From: Monomorium pharaonis
Lineage: Eukaryota > Arthropoda > Insecta > Hymenoptera > Formicidae
Reading direction: 5' to 3'
Assembly: GCF_013373865.1 (NCBI RefSeq)
Contig: NC_050469.1
Span: 13,054,740 to 13,118,739 of the forward strand
DNA length: 64,000 nt
Position 1 is the first letter of the stretch. The number at the start of each line of letters is the position of its first letter. Below the pieces are notes generated by a model. That model was not told the origin of the DNA, searched no databases, and saw nothing but the letters and a program-made list of their open reading frames with translations. Below, in pieces: positions 15,131 through 28,400 of this stretch. Both the position numbers and the translations under genes were made by a program.

Positions 15131-15966
15131 TATAGTTGAAGTGCCATAATTTTAAAGCTTCGAATAGTAACATTTATTTGAATGGTTTTTCTTTGTAAAG
15201 TGATCAATCATATATTCTTATTTCCAAAAAAATATTTTTATATGTTTATAAAGTGAAACAATCAAAGAATTTCTCAAATCAAACAGCTGTTATTTTTCAG
15301 AGTGTTATAATTAAAGTGGACGTAATGACATAAATTAATATTAATAAATTAATATTGTAGAAGAAACGTATCTTTTTTTTTATATCGTAGCATATAGTAC
15401 AAAATATACATATACACATATTCGTAAAAATAAGTATTACAAAAAAACTAACACTTTGAGCTTACCACATATATTTTTAAATAATGACTGTCGAAATTTA
15501 TACAATAATCAAAACACTTTCAAAAATTTTACATTTTCTAGAATTAATAATTATATAACTGTCTTCAAAAAATTCCAAATAAGTGTTTTTTAATGAAGAA
15601 TTGTGCAATGTTAAAAACGTATCTGAATGTATATCAGTGAATTATGCGATCAGTAGAATTTTTATCTTTTTGTCTCTCTGTAAGAAGAAATTTGTACGTG
15701 TAGTGATTTTTCTACTTGTTTCTTTTTGGATAAAATTTATTTTTGTATTCTTCAATTAATTACAGAATAACAGCTATTTATTTTTAGCAACGCATCAATT
15801 TCTAATTATTAACCTATATTTAAAATATAACTTGTATTTTAAAATGTACTCGGTACAAGAAAATTATGATTCAGAATACATAATATGTTGGAACACTTTA
15901 ATCAAAAAATTATATTCAAAAATTTTTTATAATCTTTTTTTTTTAATATTAAATTTTAAATATTCG
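15131..15966. other. AT-rich stretch upstream of gene B
   Basis: No gene or clear repeat was seen. It contains only AT-rich spacer before the dispersed repeat. Confidence 0.5.
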
Positions 15967-16446
15967 TATATAAAATTAACTTACAGTATGAATCTTCTTT
16001 ATCATCAGTAATAGTATACTGATAAAAAATTTAACGTTGACCTAACTGGCAATAATTTATTAACAAATTTAATTCCACAATGTTTCGACCATGTATTCAG
16101 ATCCTTATCAAGTGATATATTAGGTCAGTTGTGACAATGATCGTTCAAAAACAAGGCAGTACATAAATTACGGTTTTTGTCACCAAAAATAAAATATTTT
16201 AGCATTATATTAAATAAAAAATGTAATAAAAACAAGTCCGCGCAATCAGGTAGTAACGTTTCAACGATAATAGTAATTTATGTATATTATATGTATTACT
16301 CATTGTCGAATACATGTACTATATAATTTGTTGAGCATTGTCACAACCGACCTTGTAACGTGCCACTTGATAAGAACCTGAATACATGATTGAAACATTG
16401 TGGAACTAAATTTATTAATTGTCAATTAAGTCAACGTTAAATTTTC
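15967..16446. mobile_element. Foldback element with about 130-bp arms, plus shared left flank
   Basis: From about 16025 to 16446 the sequence folds on itself. The left arm AAATTTAACGTTGACCTAAC ... CCACAATGTTTCGACCATG ... CTTATCAAGTG is the inverted complement of the right arm CACTTGATAAGAACC ... CATGATTGAAACATTGTGG ... GTCAACGTTAAATTTTC. GTCAGTTGTGACAATG and CATTGTCACAACCGAC extend the pairing inward. The 60 bp to the left are shared with 14217-14280. Non-coding. Confidence 0.75.
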
Positions 16447-17073
16447 TTTTTATTTATTAATTAAAATTCTTTTTATATATTAAAATTAACTTAAAAAGTA
16501 AATATTACTAAGTTACACTTATATTAAATTTTATATTTTTTTGTTCTTCTAAATAATTATTTAAAAAATTACATATTTTTCATGTAATAACATTACAATT
16601 ACTTATACGTATTAATTTATATCATAATTTATAAACATCTATTAATGTAGTATTCTTAAAAATTTTTTAATTAAACAGAAAAGTATTCTGTTCGCAATTT
16701 AAAGCAGAATTTTTTAAAATAAATTTGCACGTTAATATACATTTAAAACATTTTAAGACTTTAATATATCAATAAAATATTTATATTATTCAGTTATCTA
16801 GTAATGACTCATACACGTACGAATTTTTGAAATATTTATCATCATCAATATCATGTGTTCTTACGTTGCACATAATAACATACAAAATTATTTGTTTACA
16901 AATTACAAGATCATGTACAAGACATTAGTTTTTTTTTAGAATATTGTAAAATATTTTATCTTTTCCATAGATTTTTTATTAACTTTTGGAATTTGTAACT
17001 TTAGTTTATTTCCTATCTATATATAATTAAAACTCGATATATTCATAGAAAATTACTAATTTTTCAGTTTATT
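16447..17073. other. Immediate upstream region of gene B
   Basis: AT-rich, with no recognised element. TTTTTCAG ends 7 bp before the gene B start codon and probably marks the end of a 5' UTR intron. Confidence 0.4.
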
Positions 17074-20000
17074 ATGGATGCAATTAATATTATCCAAATT
17101 GTGATTAATGTGTTGCGGCTTATATTGCAAATTTTATATTACATTTGCCAAAGCGTGTATTATAACTTCTTCGGATTACCGGAAAAAAGCGTGATCGGTG
17201 AGATTGTTTTGGTACGTACAAATATAATATTTACTTCATATAAAAGTAATTAAAATATTAAAAATTACAAAATATAATTTAAAAAATTTTACATTGACAA
17301 AAAAATTAAATAAATGTGGTTTATTTAAAAAACAATGTATATACATAAAATGTAATAAAAAGATTAATTTAAAAATCACCAATTGTTGCGATAATATCAC
17401 TACATATCAACGGTCGAAACAGAACTAAAACACCTGTCCCGGAAAAAAATTTTAAGTTTGATTTCTGGCTGAGATGTTAGCAACAAAATCCTTTACAGTA
17501 TTTAAAGAGAAAGAAATAATAGATGTTTAGTATTATTATTAATTATCAATTTAATATTATAATATTACTATTCTCATTTTTTAAAGCTATGTTTAAAACC
17601 AAAAGTTTATTCGGCAATTTGACAAACTTGGAAAGATATATAAAATCAAACAAGATTTATTAGCTTAAAACTATGATCTAATAAAACTTGGTTTTTAATT
17701 AGTGTAATTAATTGACAAAATTACGTAATTCATATGAGATAAAGATAAAATAAAAATCACAAAAATTATTATTTGACACCACTATAATATTTGCTGCCAG
17801 AGGCAATTTTATTTTTATGTTTGACATTTTCATCAGTCCTTTAAATTTAGTTAAGATTATTAATTAATTATTACACACACACATTTCGCAAAGTTAAGCT
17901 TTGTTTTGGTTTGTTTAGAAATATATGCTTTTTTAAAATAAAGCGTTTCTAGATTTGATATCTCCATATTGTATTTTTGAATATATAAATTTTCGTAAGA
18001 AAATTGCGCTTGTGCTCGTAAAAACATTGAAAGGCAAATCATAATTTTTCGATTAGTAAATGAACATAAATGTAGTTTCTTGTAATAATAAGAGAATATA
18101 GACATATGTATTATGCATATGTATGTGTGTGTTTCATTGTTTTTATTTTTATTTGTTGTATTCCAGATAACAGGTACAGGTCACGGTATAGGAAAGGAAT
18201 TGGCGATTCAATATGCGTGTTTGGGTGCAACAATAGTATGTTTAGATATAAACAAGCAGGCAAACGAAGAAACAGTAAAGGAGATTAAAACAATTAATAA
18301 AAATGCATATGCATATCAGTACGTTATTACTATAATACTATTAGAATTTTTTAACATGGAAAAAAATGCTTTGAAATATTGATAAGTAAATTAAGTAAAA
18401 ATATAAATTGATAAATATACGATGTGAGTCAGCACGCAAATCAAAGTGCAAATAATAAAATTTTTTTTAATTTTTTTAATTAAATACAATCTAAAAAATA
18501 TTAATTTAACTTAAAACATCAAAGACAAAAGCTTGGTATACAAAAGATAACCCATAACGCTTTATATATAAAAATCGTACGCGTTTCGTCTTACTTTAAA
18601 GTCCTTCTCAACGGTATATAAAAAACGGAGTAGCAAATTAATCATGATTTGACCTTGTGTCAAATCGTTAATAAGAAGGGAGCGCGAAACTATAGCAATC
18701 TATGAGCTCCAGCTACGTTGTAAGACATCAATTCCAAATCGTCCATCCAAGTTAGCATACTGGATAGAATTACAATTGGTGCTGTGAACAGCAACGTGTT
18801 TTTTTTAATTTAACAAAGTGTTTAAATTACCGCATAAAACCTTTTAAGTTTTCTCACCCATAGATACTCCTCTTCTCGCACTCTTACAAAATAAATAACA
18901 ATTGTCAAATTAAGTCAGAACGTAATACAATAAGTGGATTAATAAATGGATAAATATAACGAAAATAAATGAATAAAATAAAGTTAAAATGTGTCAAATA
19001 TAAAGAGTCAAAGTAACAGTAAAAAAAAACGATGTTAACAGTCTCACAGTCAAATAACGAGTAAAACAAAACCGTCAAAATTTTTTCGGAGGTTAACAAG
19101 TAAAAGTATCAATAAATATTACAAATTCTCTATAATTAAAGTATACACATGGTCTAAGAAATTAGTATCCATCTGCAAATTTAAATCTTGTTTTTGCAAC
19201 TTAATAAACAGCATCTCTGAAGTCAATCTTTTAAAAATATTCATCTCCACATTAAGAATTCTCACATTATCCCAATTGAAATTATGTCCATGTTGTAAAT
19301 TAAGTAAATATTTTTAATTTTAAAATTAATTGCTCAATTTGAAAAAATAGATATACTGATAAAAAATAAATTTAATAATATTATTAGGTTAATATTATTA
19401 TTATTATTGTTTATAAAAATTTTTTAATCTAATAAATATTCCATTTAAGTAATTGTTTTCTAAGATTAAAAAATCGAATTATTATAATATCTTAAAATAA
19501 TCTAATTATAAATATATTTTAGAACAAAAAAAAATAAATATTTAATTAGGAAAACTTATAAAGGTTTTTTATTATTTTTTAGATGTGATGTAACTAGAAG
19601 AGAAGATGTTTTTGCAGTAGCCAAAAAAGTGAAGGAAGAAGTCGGCGATGTCACAATCTTGGTTAACAATGCCGGTATAATGCCATGTCATGTTTTACTA
19701 GATCACACAATCAATGAAATTGTACAACTCTTCAATGTTAATGTATTAGCACACTTTTGGGTAAGTAAAATCCGTTATACATATAAATATTAAATTGCTT
19801 TTAAATTATTCAGGCGCTATTTTAAATATATTACATTTCTCTGGAACAATTAACAATAAAAATTGTTGATAATTTTTATTTTTATATATTAAAATATTAT
19901 CATCAATAAATAAAATTATATTCTAATAATTATATATAATTATTATAACAATTATCAATGACATTAAATAATAAATAATAAAAAAATGTGAAGTAATAAT

Positions 20001-21332
20001 ACTACATGCTCCTGTAAAATTATATAATTATTTTCAGATATTACAAGCATTTTTACCAAGTATGATTGAAAAAAATTATGGTCACATTGTTGCACTCTCG
20101 TCAATAACAGGCATCGTGGGACTTCCTAACTTAGTTCCTTATTCTGCTACAAAACATGCGGTCCAAGGCAAAAATCTGATTTTTCATCTATTCCCAGATA
20201 AAATTTTCACAATGATTGTTGCATATGCAGCAGTATAAATTAAATTTTTTTATACAAAGAAATTTTATAATGAATTATTGAATTCCTAAATCTTTGATAA
20301 ATAATTTATTCAATTATTTAACAGATATTTAACAATGATATTGTGAAAATAGTATTATTTTATGCATGTTGTTTCAAAGTTCTTTGTGAAATTCTCATTT
20401 AAGAATATTAAATTATAATTGTACAATTTTATACCATAATAATTTCCTTTTTATTTTGCAATAATTTGTACAATACTTACAAAATCAATTTCTGAAATGT
20501 ATTCAGTAATAATTGTACTAAGATGGTTTTTATGTATATTACAAATTACTAGATATAGAAAATTTAATTTCAAATATATTTTAAATACTTCAAACTCAAG
20601 TAACTCTTACTTTTCAGGTCTAATGGATGCACTGGAGAACGAATTACGAGTAACCAATAATGGAAAATCTTTTATCAAATTCACTACCATATATCCTTAC
20701 ATGGTAGATACGGGGCTTTGCAAAAAACCAAAAATAAATAAGATGTAAGTTTATAACAATATTAATACAATTAATGCAAATAAAGGCAATCACTCACGCA
20801 AGTAACAAGCTTAATTATTAAGACTAAGAATAAACGTTTTAATTTGATTTTCTAGGTTGGAAGCATTTTTACTGTTAAGCTCAACGAAAGATACAGCGGG
20901 ACAAATAATTAAAGCGCAACGGCAAAATATAAAAACAAGATCTGTACCATCATTTTGGTTACCACTTGTGTCATTCGTGCGGTAACTAAATTGCAAAATT
21001 TATATAAATATGTGTGCAATTTTTTCAATCTGACTTACTGTGATTATTCAATATTTAATATATCATACATAGTAATCATTCTTATACACATCCATATAAG
21101 AGCATCTAGTACACGAAAGAATTTTCCTTTTTAAAATTGCTGCACACATCTTACTATTCTTTTACATATATTTATTAGACTTGTATATTTGTATTTTGGC
21201 ATTATTTTACATTGGTACGTAATTAAAATATAAATATATAAAATATTATATAATTTTGGTTTCAGGCTATTACCCGAAAATGCACAAACCAGTATAATAG
21301 ATTTCATCGATTCTGGTGTCGAACCAAGTTAA
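17074..21332 (+). CDS. SDR16C-type short-chain dehydrogenase, array gene B (305 aa)
   Basis: The most diverged member of the array, same family and probable reaction as gene A. Coding exons: 17074-17211, 18167-18318, 19583-19760, 20038-20167, 20618-20744, 20856-20981, 21266-21332; the total of 918 nt closes in frame at TAA. The N-terminus has a hydrophobic anchor (about residues 4-25). The cofactor site TGTGHGIG is at 48-55, NNAG at 125-128, LSS at 176-178 and YSATK at 191-195, so it should be catalytically competent. The donor after exon 4 reads CCAAG/GCAAAA, a GC rather than GT donor. A GC-AG intron keeps phase with the other copies, and I saw no alternative GT nearby. Intron 2 carries a Penelope-like fragment. 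If the GC donor does not work, the gene is broken. Confidence 0.85.
18540..19310 (-). pseudogene. Penelope-like retroelement fragment (C-terminal end)
   Basis: On the minus strand, about 19135-19310 translates to a peptide with HxHNFNWDNVRILN, then RLTSEMLFIK and NLQxDTxxLD. This is the typical C-terminal tail that follows the GIY-YIG endonuclease in Penelope-like elements. Downstream minus-strand sequence to about 18540 looks like its 3' UTR. It lies in intron 2 of gene B, antisense to it. The reverse transcriptase part is absent, so this is a 5'-truncated dead copy. The exact ends are uncertain. Confidence 0.6.
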
Positions 21333-21514
21333 TATATATATATGTGTGTGTATTAACCCGGATCATACTTGGTAAAAATGCTTGTAATATCTGAAAATAA
21401 TTATATAATTTTACAAGAGCGTGTAGTATTATGTACTTTACATTCTTTCATTAGTTATTATTTAATATCAATGATAATTATTATAATAATTATAATTATT
21501 AGAATATAATTTTA

Positions 21515-21519
21515 TATAT

Positions 21520-21574
<55 letters not shown>
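21515..21574. repeat. (TA)n microsatellite
   Basis: An almost uninterrupted TA run of about 60 bp after gene B. It directly abuts the following inverted-repeat element, which may have inserted into it. Confidence 0.9.
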
Positions 21575-21577
<3 letters not shown>

Positions 21578-22227
21578 GCATTCTTTGTGAAAACAGCTAC
21601 ATATTTTATTTTTTGAGATAAATAAATGTTTAAGTGCTAAAAATTTTTGTTGATTCTTCTACTTTTGAATGCCGTGTAGTGAATTTGGAAATACAAAATG
21701 GCAGACTCACAATGGCGCCCAAACAAAGAAAGAAGCCATTATTTATAATATAAAATAACATTTGCATATTATTTGACCCTGAAAAGGACCGATTCAGATG
21801 TGTCCTGATTTTAGGCAATGTTGTTAACCCTTAAAATACGTTCTGGGTTAAAATAACCTAAAAAGAAATTAATAAAATTAAAATTAAAATTAAAATTTAT
21901 TGATATTCATTTTGAATCAATTGTATTAACCTTAATCTTAAATGTTTAAAAAATACATTTAATTTTTAGTTCAAAATAATTTATTTTTTTGTCGCAGTAA
22001 CCATTAAATCGGCCTTTTCAGGATCAAATAATGTGCAAATGTTATTTAATATTATAAATAATTCTTTGTTTTGGTTGCTATTTTGGGTCCACTATTTTGC
22101 ATTTCCAAATTTGCCACACGGCATTTAAAAGTGGAAGGATCAACAAAAATTTTCAGCACTTAAAAATTTATTTATCTTAAAAAATAAAATATGCAGGAGG
22201 GAGAGGCGTTTTCACAAAGAACGCCCC
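21575..22227. mobile_element. Long-armed foldback DNA element (about 650 bp) after gene B
   Basis: The left arm GGCATTCTTTGTGAAAAC ... AGATAAATAAATGTTTAAGTG ... TTGTTGATTCTTCTACTTTT is complemented by the right arm ... AAAAGTGGAAGGATCAACAA ... CACTTAAAAATTTATTTATC ... GTTTTCACAAAGAACGCC. The pairing continues further inward (ACCGATTCAG / and TTTTCAGGATCAAATAATG), giving arms of roughly 230 bp. It is flanked by TA-rich sequence on both sides, compatible with TA insertion. No transposase was seen. Confidence 0.8.
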
Positions 22228-23290
22228 ATATATAAGAATATAATCTTATATACATATATAAGAATCTTACAGTTGCATCTTATGAAATTTTCAAAGATTT
22301 ATTTTTGAAAACTGGTAAAAGACTACGCTCTCATTATAAGTTTTTTTCAATTGTGTTATTAATATTAATATATAAATGTATTCAAACGTATTAAAAAATG
22401 TAGCGCTTTCTACGACGGGCACTCGCTCACACTAGCATTACACTAGCATTACACACGCTCGCAAACTTTGTGCAAGCACACGGCCGTGAAATAAGACAGA
22501 GGATTTCTTTCAAAGAACGGAATTTATTAGAAATTCTTAGATACACGAACTCTCAACTTGAGAGCTCGAGAACTGAACAACAACAACTTCATTACATGGT
22601 AACGACCACGACCGTCAGCTGACCACGGCGATCGATATATTGATTTCTTCTAAAATAATGCTCACGTTCACAACGAAGTTTGCACGCAACACTATATATA
22701 AAATTACACAATTTATATAAATAATGTACAATATTAAATTATTATTTAATTAAAAGTAAAAAAATAATAAAATAATTATTATTATCATTTAAATCATAAA
22801 ATAATATATAATATACAGATGAAGTATACACATGCGTTTCTTTTGTAAACATAGATATATTTTAGTAACATATGTAAATTATAAATGTTATTCTAATAGT
22901 AAAATCTATGGCAAGAAATTTCAAAAAACGTATTCTACTAATATCCTAAAGAATTCACACTTGTAAAATATTAAAAATATAAGATAATCATATTCTTTCA
23001 TACAACAAAACCGCTTTGTTAATAAATATTGTTTGTAACCAAATTTCCTGTACTTAAATGTTTAATATCTCATCTAATTGCAGTCCCATTAAGAAAAATA
23101 CCATTCTTTGCTTTATTCGTAACATATATAGATATGGTTTATTCCGTACTCCCTTTTGGGGTCGACGGGGTGTTTTTTAAAGGTGCACCAAACCTCTTAC
23201 AACTTCAGCACCTCTCCGTACATACAAAATAAACAACATACATTATATACACCATGTTATATAATATCCTCAAAGTACCCCCTACACGAA
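22228..23290. other. Intergenic stretch between the foldback and the pyrimidine-rich tract
   Basis: Around 22405-22670 is a more GC-balanced patch (with a CACTAGCATTACACTAGCATTACAC short tandem) that may be a degraded transposon. No gene is recognised. 22730-23020 is AT-rich and featureless. Confidence 0.4.
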
Positions 23291-23299
23291 CTGGCCATT

Positions 23300-23920
23300 G
23301 AGCAGCCTTATATACTATACCACCCTCTCCTCCTCGCCTTCTCTACAACACACATCCTCTTCCCTCTCTGCCAGACTCCACCGCTCCTCACTCCTCTCCC
23401 ACCACCTTTGCCTCTTTCTCTTTCATTTCTTTCCTCTATTGGCACCTCTTCGCTCTCTTCTACATCTTTATATCTTTCTTCATTCTCCGCTCTTTCCCGT
23501 CCTTCTCCTCGCTTCCCTCTCCTCCAAATATCTCCTTCCGTTCCTGGATTCTCCCCTATCTTTCCTCTTTACTCACTCTCACGCTCTCCTCTCGCATCAT
23601 CCCTCTTCTCTCCTTCCTGCCTCCATTGATCTTCTCCTCCGCTGCCACTGCCCTCCTCCTGTCTATCCGCTCCTTCGCACTCTCCATCTTCTTACCTCCA
23701 TATTCCACCTCCGTCTTCTCCATCTGTCTCCTTCTCTGATCAATCTCCTTTTCACCTCTCTTCATTTCTGGCACCTCCTCGGACCTATCTTCTCTCTCTC
23801 CTCCACTTCCTCTGTTCACCTCCTCACACATTCCTCTCCAATCCTGTCAGCTCTTTCGTCACCTCTCTCATTCCTCTCATCTTTCACTTTATCTCTCTCA
23901 GCTCTTCCGTCGCCTCCTTA
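23300..23920 (-). other. 620-bp polypyrimidine tract; possible decayed retroelement ORF1 on the minus strand
   Basis: The plus strand is strongly C/T-rich (runs of CTCCTC and CTCTCC), so the minus strand is purine-rich. There an ORF of about 90 codons (23556-23831) reads as highly charged Glu/Arg/Lys sequence. Charged, coiled-coil-like ORF1 proteins occur in some insect LINEs, but I see no diagnostic motif. Long frames here also arise simply from the strand asymmetry, so it could be a low-complexity expansion. Confidence 0.35.
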
Positions 23921-24039
23921 TTACATTAGCAAATCGCAAAGTGTTAATATTAGTCATCTTATCTCTCAATGTTTTCATGCATATTGATAAAATTTTTGCA
24001 GAAATATGATCTTTAAAAAAATACTTTATTAGTATATCT

Positions 24040-24840
24040 TCTGCTTGCGTTCTTATCGCAGTGATTTAATTCAAGAGTTAATCGAAACAAACTTACCATA
24101 CTGCAGTATACAGAAAGTAGACAGTCGTTACAATTTAATAAATAATTTTTTATTATTCTTATTATTTTATTATTATTATTTTAACAACAGCAAGATAATA
24201 CACAATTGGTTTCAAAAAAAGACTTCGTCAGGTAGATAGCTTAATTATTTCTCTCACCACCCTGTTTCACACAAAAAAGGATAATTATAGTTTTATTTAT
24301 CACATCTCATGTTTTATAAAAAAAATATTAATCTAATCATCAATGTATTAATTGAAAATGGTTACCCAATCTTATTCATTTTTCAAACAATATACAATAG
24401 ACTAAAATTCTTTGCAATAAAACATACACATGAAATAATGACCATAACAGTGACTCACAAGAATCTAAAGAAAAGGTTTTTCTTTACAACCCCATTTATC
24501 AAAACTATTGCTCAGGACTTTACATCCATTGCCAAAATCTAAATTGCAAAATAACGTATTTCACTAATAATAATTTAAAACAATTGATTAAAAATGGCTA
24601 GGATGTTTCAGATAGCATATCTTGTGATGTAGTTTATAAAGTATCTTGCCAAGGTTATGAAATATCTTACATTAATCACTAAAATTAAAGAACATAAAAA
24701 AGACATTAATAAAAAACTTGATTTACCATATGTTATCTCTAATCATAGATTAGAACTGTCTCATAATTTTGACTGAGAACACGTCAAAATTTTAGACTTA
24801 AATTCTGATTTGATGTTAATTTATTTAGCGCTTCTTCTCT
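24040..24840 (+). pseudogene. Penelope-like retroelement pseudogene (RT tail and GIY-YIG region)
   Basis: Fragments in more than one frame fit the end of a Penelope-like element. Near 24205-24310 there is NWFQKKTSSGR followed by LNYFSHHPVSHKKG; 24310-24410 gives NLIINVLIENGYPILFIF, the end of the reverse transcriptase region. Near 24643-24690 VVYKVSC resembles the start of the GIY-YIG domain, and 24690-24800 gives KEHKKDINKK, ISNHRLELSHNFD and EHVKILD. Stops and frameshifts interrupt the series, so it is dead. It lies between genes B and C, in the same orientation as the array. Confidence 0.7.
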
Positions 24841-25222
24841 CTCCTCCCTACTCTATCCTTTTTTCCCTCTCCCTGTTTCTTATCTCCTTACTCTTAGCTA
24901 TTTTCCCATCATAACATTCATCACTCACGTTGTTGATCCCAAAGACCAAAGAGTTTGTTTTTCTTAAATCGTTTTCAATCGTTCTACTTACTGAATACAC
25001 GTTTTAATTATAGCACTAGCAGGCAAGTATTAATTTTAATTTTTTGTTTCTATATCTCGCTCAATAAATTTATTATTTTAAACACATAATACTAAAAAAA
25101 TCTATCACATTTACAGTCCATTTTCACATCGTAAAAAATGAAATGCGTAACTAACGAACTTTATCGTCTTCGACACTTATGATTTTAAACATTGACATCT
25201 GTTATACATATATTTGCAAGCG

Positions 25223-25225
<3 letters not shown>
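24841..25225. other. Upstream region of gene C
   Basis: This holds C/T-rich sequence at 24830-24900 and AT-rich spacer. No recognised element. Confidence 0.4.
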
Positions 25226-25274
<49 letters not shown>

Positions 25275-25291
25275 CATATATATATATATAT
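25226..25291. repeat. (AC)n followed by (TA)n microsatellite
   Basis: About 45 bp of CA dinucleotides followed by a short TA run, 200 bp upstream of the gene C start. Confidence 0.95.
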
Positions 25292-25491
25292 AAGAGAACC
25301 CGGGGTAGAAAATTCGTTACAAAGTTTCCTGTCTTATCACGACGTGTTGAAGCAGTTCACGAATTTTCACATCTCGACGGTTACATCATGCAATAAAAAA
25401 AGAATAGTACTGTCCCATTTTACCTCGCTATCCCATTCTGCCCCAGATTCTTTTATACAAATTTTTTGAAAATACTTTTTTTCAGACAATC

Positions 25492-28400
25492 ATGATAAAA
25501 ACATACAATATTTTGTATCTTCTAGCAGAGATATTATTACTCATTTTGAAAATTGTGTATTACATTTGCGAGGATATATACAAATTGATTGTTCCAACAA
25601 AAATGAAAAGTGTAGTTGGTGAAATTGTTTTAGTAAGTATGAAATTCTTAAAAAAAAAGTAATATGATCTCCGCAGGTATTATGGTCTCGTATAATAGCT
25701 CCATCATTAAATAAAGAATTCTACCTAATAATTATTTATATAAAATTATTTGTTCAGTAGCCCATCATTACAAATTTATAAAGCGGAATAATATGTACAC
25801 TGAGAAAAAAAAGTAATTGATTCAACAAAATTTTTTAGTTGCAAGCTGCCAACAAAGATATATTCAATACAACAATATATGGTATTGCAATATAAATACA
25901 TAGTCCAATCAACGTTATTGCACTTGCATTAACAGCAAATATTATTGTATTAAGTATATCTTCTGTTGGCAGCCCGCAACTAAACGTTTTGTTAAATCAA
26001 TTACTTTTTTTCTCAGTGTATATACTTTTTTATCAAATTTTTAATTTAAAACATTAATTATTAACAAAGTTATTAAACAAAATATAAATGTGACAAGCGT
26101 ATTGCCACCTTTTTCTCTAGTATGTGTATAGTTATAAAAAATATTAATAAACCCCCGCATAATATTTATATCATCGTGTAGTCCACGAAAATCGAAGACG
26201 AAAAGCTCTGTAAATTTTTTCGATTCCATGCGTACAGTTCTTATAATTATTGTCGGAAAATAGTGAAATATGGCTAATGTACGCACGGCTATAATGGAAA
26301 CACGAGCGATGAGGACTAAGGATGGTCGACGATAGCTCATAACTAAAATTTTTCACATAAATTTTTAAACTGTACTACATAAATTGCGAAGCTAAAAAAA
26401 TTAAAAGTTGATTGAAAACATTCAGAGAATCATTTCATAGTATTTTCATTGATATACTTGAATTTTAAATCAATGAAAGCGAATAATTCGTTGGAAATCC
26501 ACTACAGCTTATACTCTCTCGTAATTTTGCAAACTTATACTCTGTATTAATATGAAATGTAAATGGCAATATTGTTGCTTTATCAAAATTAATGTAGCTA
26601 TACAGATTATTTCAATGTAAAATGAAATACAACTCAATATTTGCTTTAAGTTTTCTTATTTCTGATTTTTTCTTTCTAATCTTATATAAGTATTATCATA
26701 AATTGCGTATCACAATAATGTATCAACAAACTTGTATTCTAAACTTTGAACTGGAACTCTCTAATAATTTATTTATATATTCATTTTTTCTAAGCACATT
26801 GATTAATAATATCTTCAAGCAAAAATAGAAATACCTATACCTAGGTTTATTCTCGATGAAAACAACTCACTTCTTGAGATTCATGAATTTTATGTCGAGA
26901 CGTTTGATACCATCGGCTATTATCTACAATAAATTAACAGCATTGAATGCCAATAGATCGTCTATCAACAAACCTTTTGCGCATACAATTTTTTTTCCTT
27001 CAAGCTTTTTTGCGCACAAATAAAAAATTAAAAAACAATGTACGTTTGCATGCATGAACTTTTGCGCACAAACTTTATTGCGCACATACTTAATATTATT
27101 ACCGGTATTTATTTACAATAAGGGACACAGTTTCGATGATCATGACTTTGATATAAATATATTATACAAGTAAAAGTACTAATTAAATTTTCCTTAAAAA
27201 TTAATCGACGGTCTCGTATATAGTATTCGAGATGTCCTTATATAAAATTTAAAAATATTAATTCTTATGTAAATTAATAAACATTTTTTATAATTTTAAT
27301 TAAGATGTATCTATCTTATCAAGTTTATCACCCACAAAAAAATAGCACGATGTTTAATTCACAAAGAAATCTTGTTTTTCCTTTTTCAAGAAGACAAGTT
27401 GAAACGAGTAAAAATAGATGATAGATAATAGAGAAGAATATATTTGCCTATATTATTTACAGTGGCCATAACAAATTCTAGTAATTATTTATGAAATTAT
27501 TTGTTTGGTAGACTGCCATTATAAAATGGCGCTAATATAACAATATACAGTAGCCAACCTTTGTTATAAGGTATTTTTACTTTTAAAAATTTCGAATCTT
27601 TTTTTAAGGTACATGTTAACATTTAATTACACATGGTTCCTCATTCTTTTTAAATTTAAACGCATTATCACCCAAATGTAAACTGGGGTATTTTTCATTA
27701 TTTAACTTTTTATTCAACTGTACATATTTTGAGTTATACAAAGTTAAATAATGTCATATAATTTTTTTAATGTAGCCATTTAAGCGTGTTTGTATATTGT
27801 TATTGTTAGACGTATTGTATATTGTTAGACTTATTGTATAATAAATCATTGTCGATCGTCTCTATACCAAAAAAATTATTCACTATGTCGATTATCATTC
27901 TATAGTACTATTAACCAATAATTCGTAATATGTATAAATTATTATTGCGACAAAAGGAAGAGATTACGTAAACTTAAAATTGATCAAGATAAAGTATTAT
28001 TTTTCGTAATAAATTAATTTACAGTTTTTGAGGAATAGAGGATTTTACGATGCTTGTAAGCATCAACGTTTAGCTTAGTATCTGAGTTTGTAGTCTGACG
28101 AAACGTGTCGTCGCACAGTTTATGTGAGCCAAGAATATTAAATTAATAGAAAAATTATATTTATCGCCAAGAGATCCGATGCAGACCGTATAAAGACCTT
28201 CTACTTTATTGATATGTTTAAAACATTTATCGGTCTGAGAATTAATGTTAAAAATCCTACCTTTATTATATGAATCTATCTACCTTTATTTCTTTTTACA
28301 ATTACTATAGTTTTTTCTAACCTAATAATTTATTTTATATAAATATATAATTTTGTAACAAAATATGTTTTTTAAACAAAACTAATTTTTACATTTATTT

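Noticed and set aside
23298..23987. 229-codon plus-strand ORF rich in Ser, Leu, Pro
   Set aside because: Its composition follows the polypyrimidine tract. No domain, and other frames are equally open.
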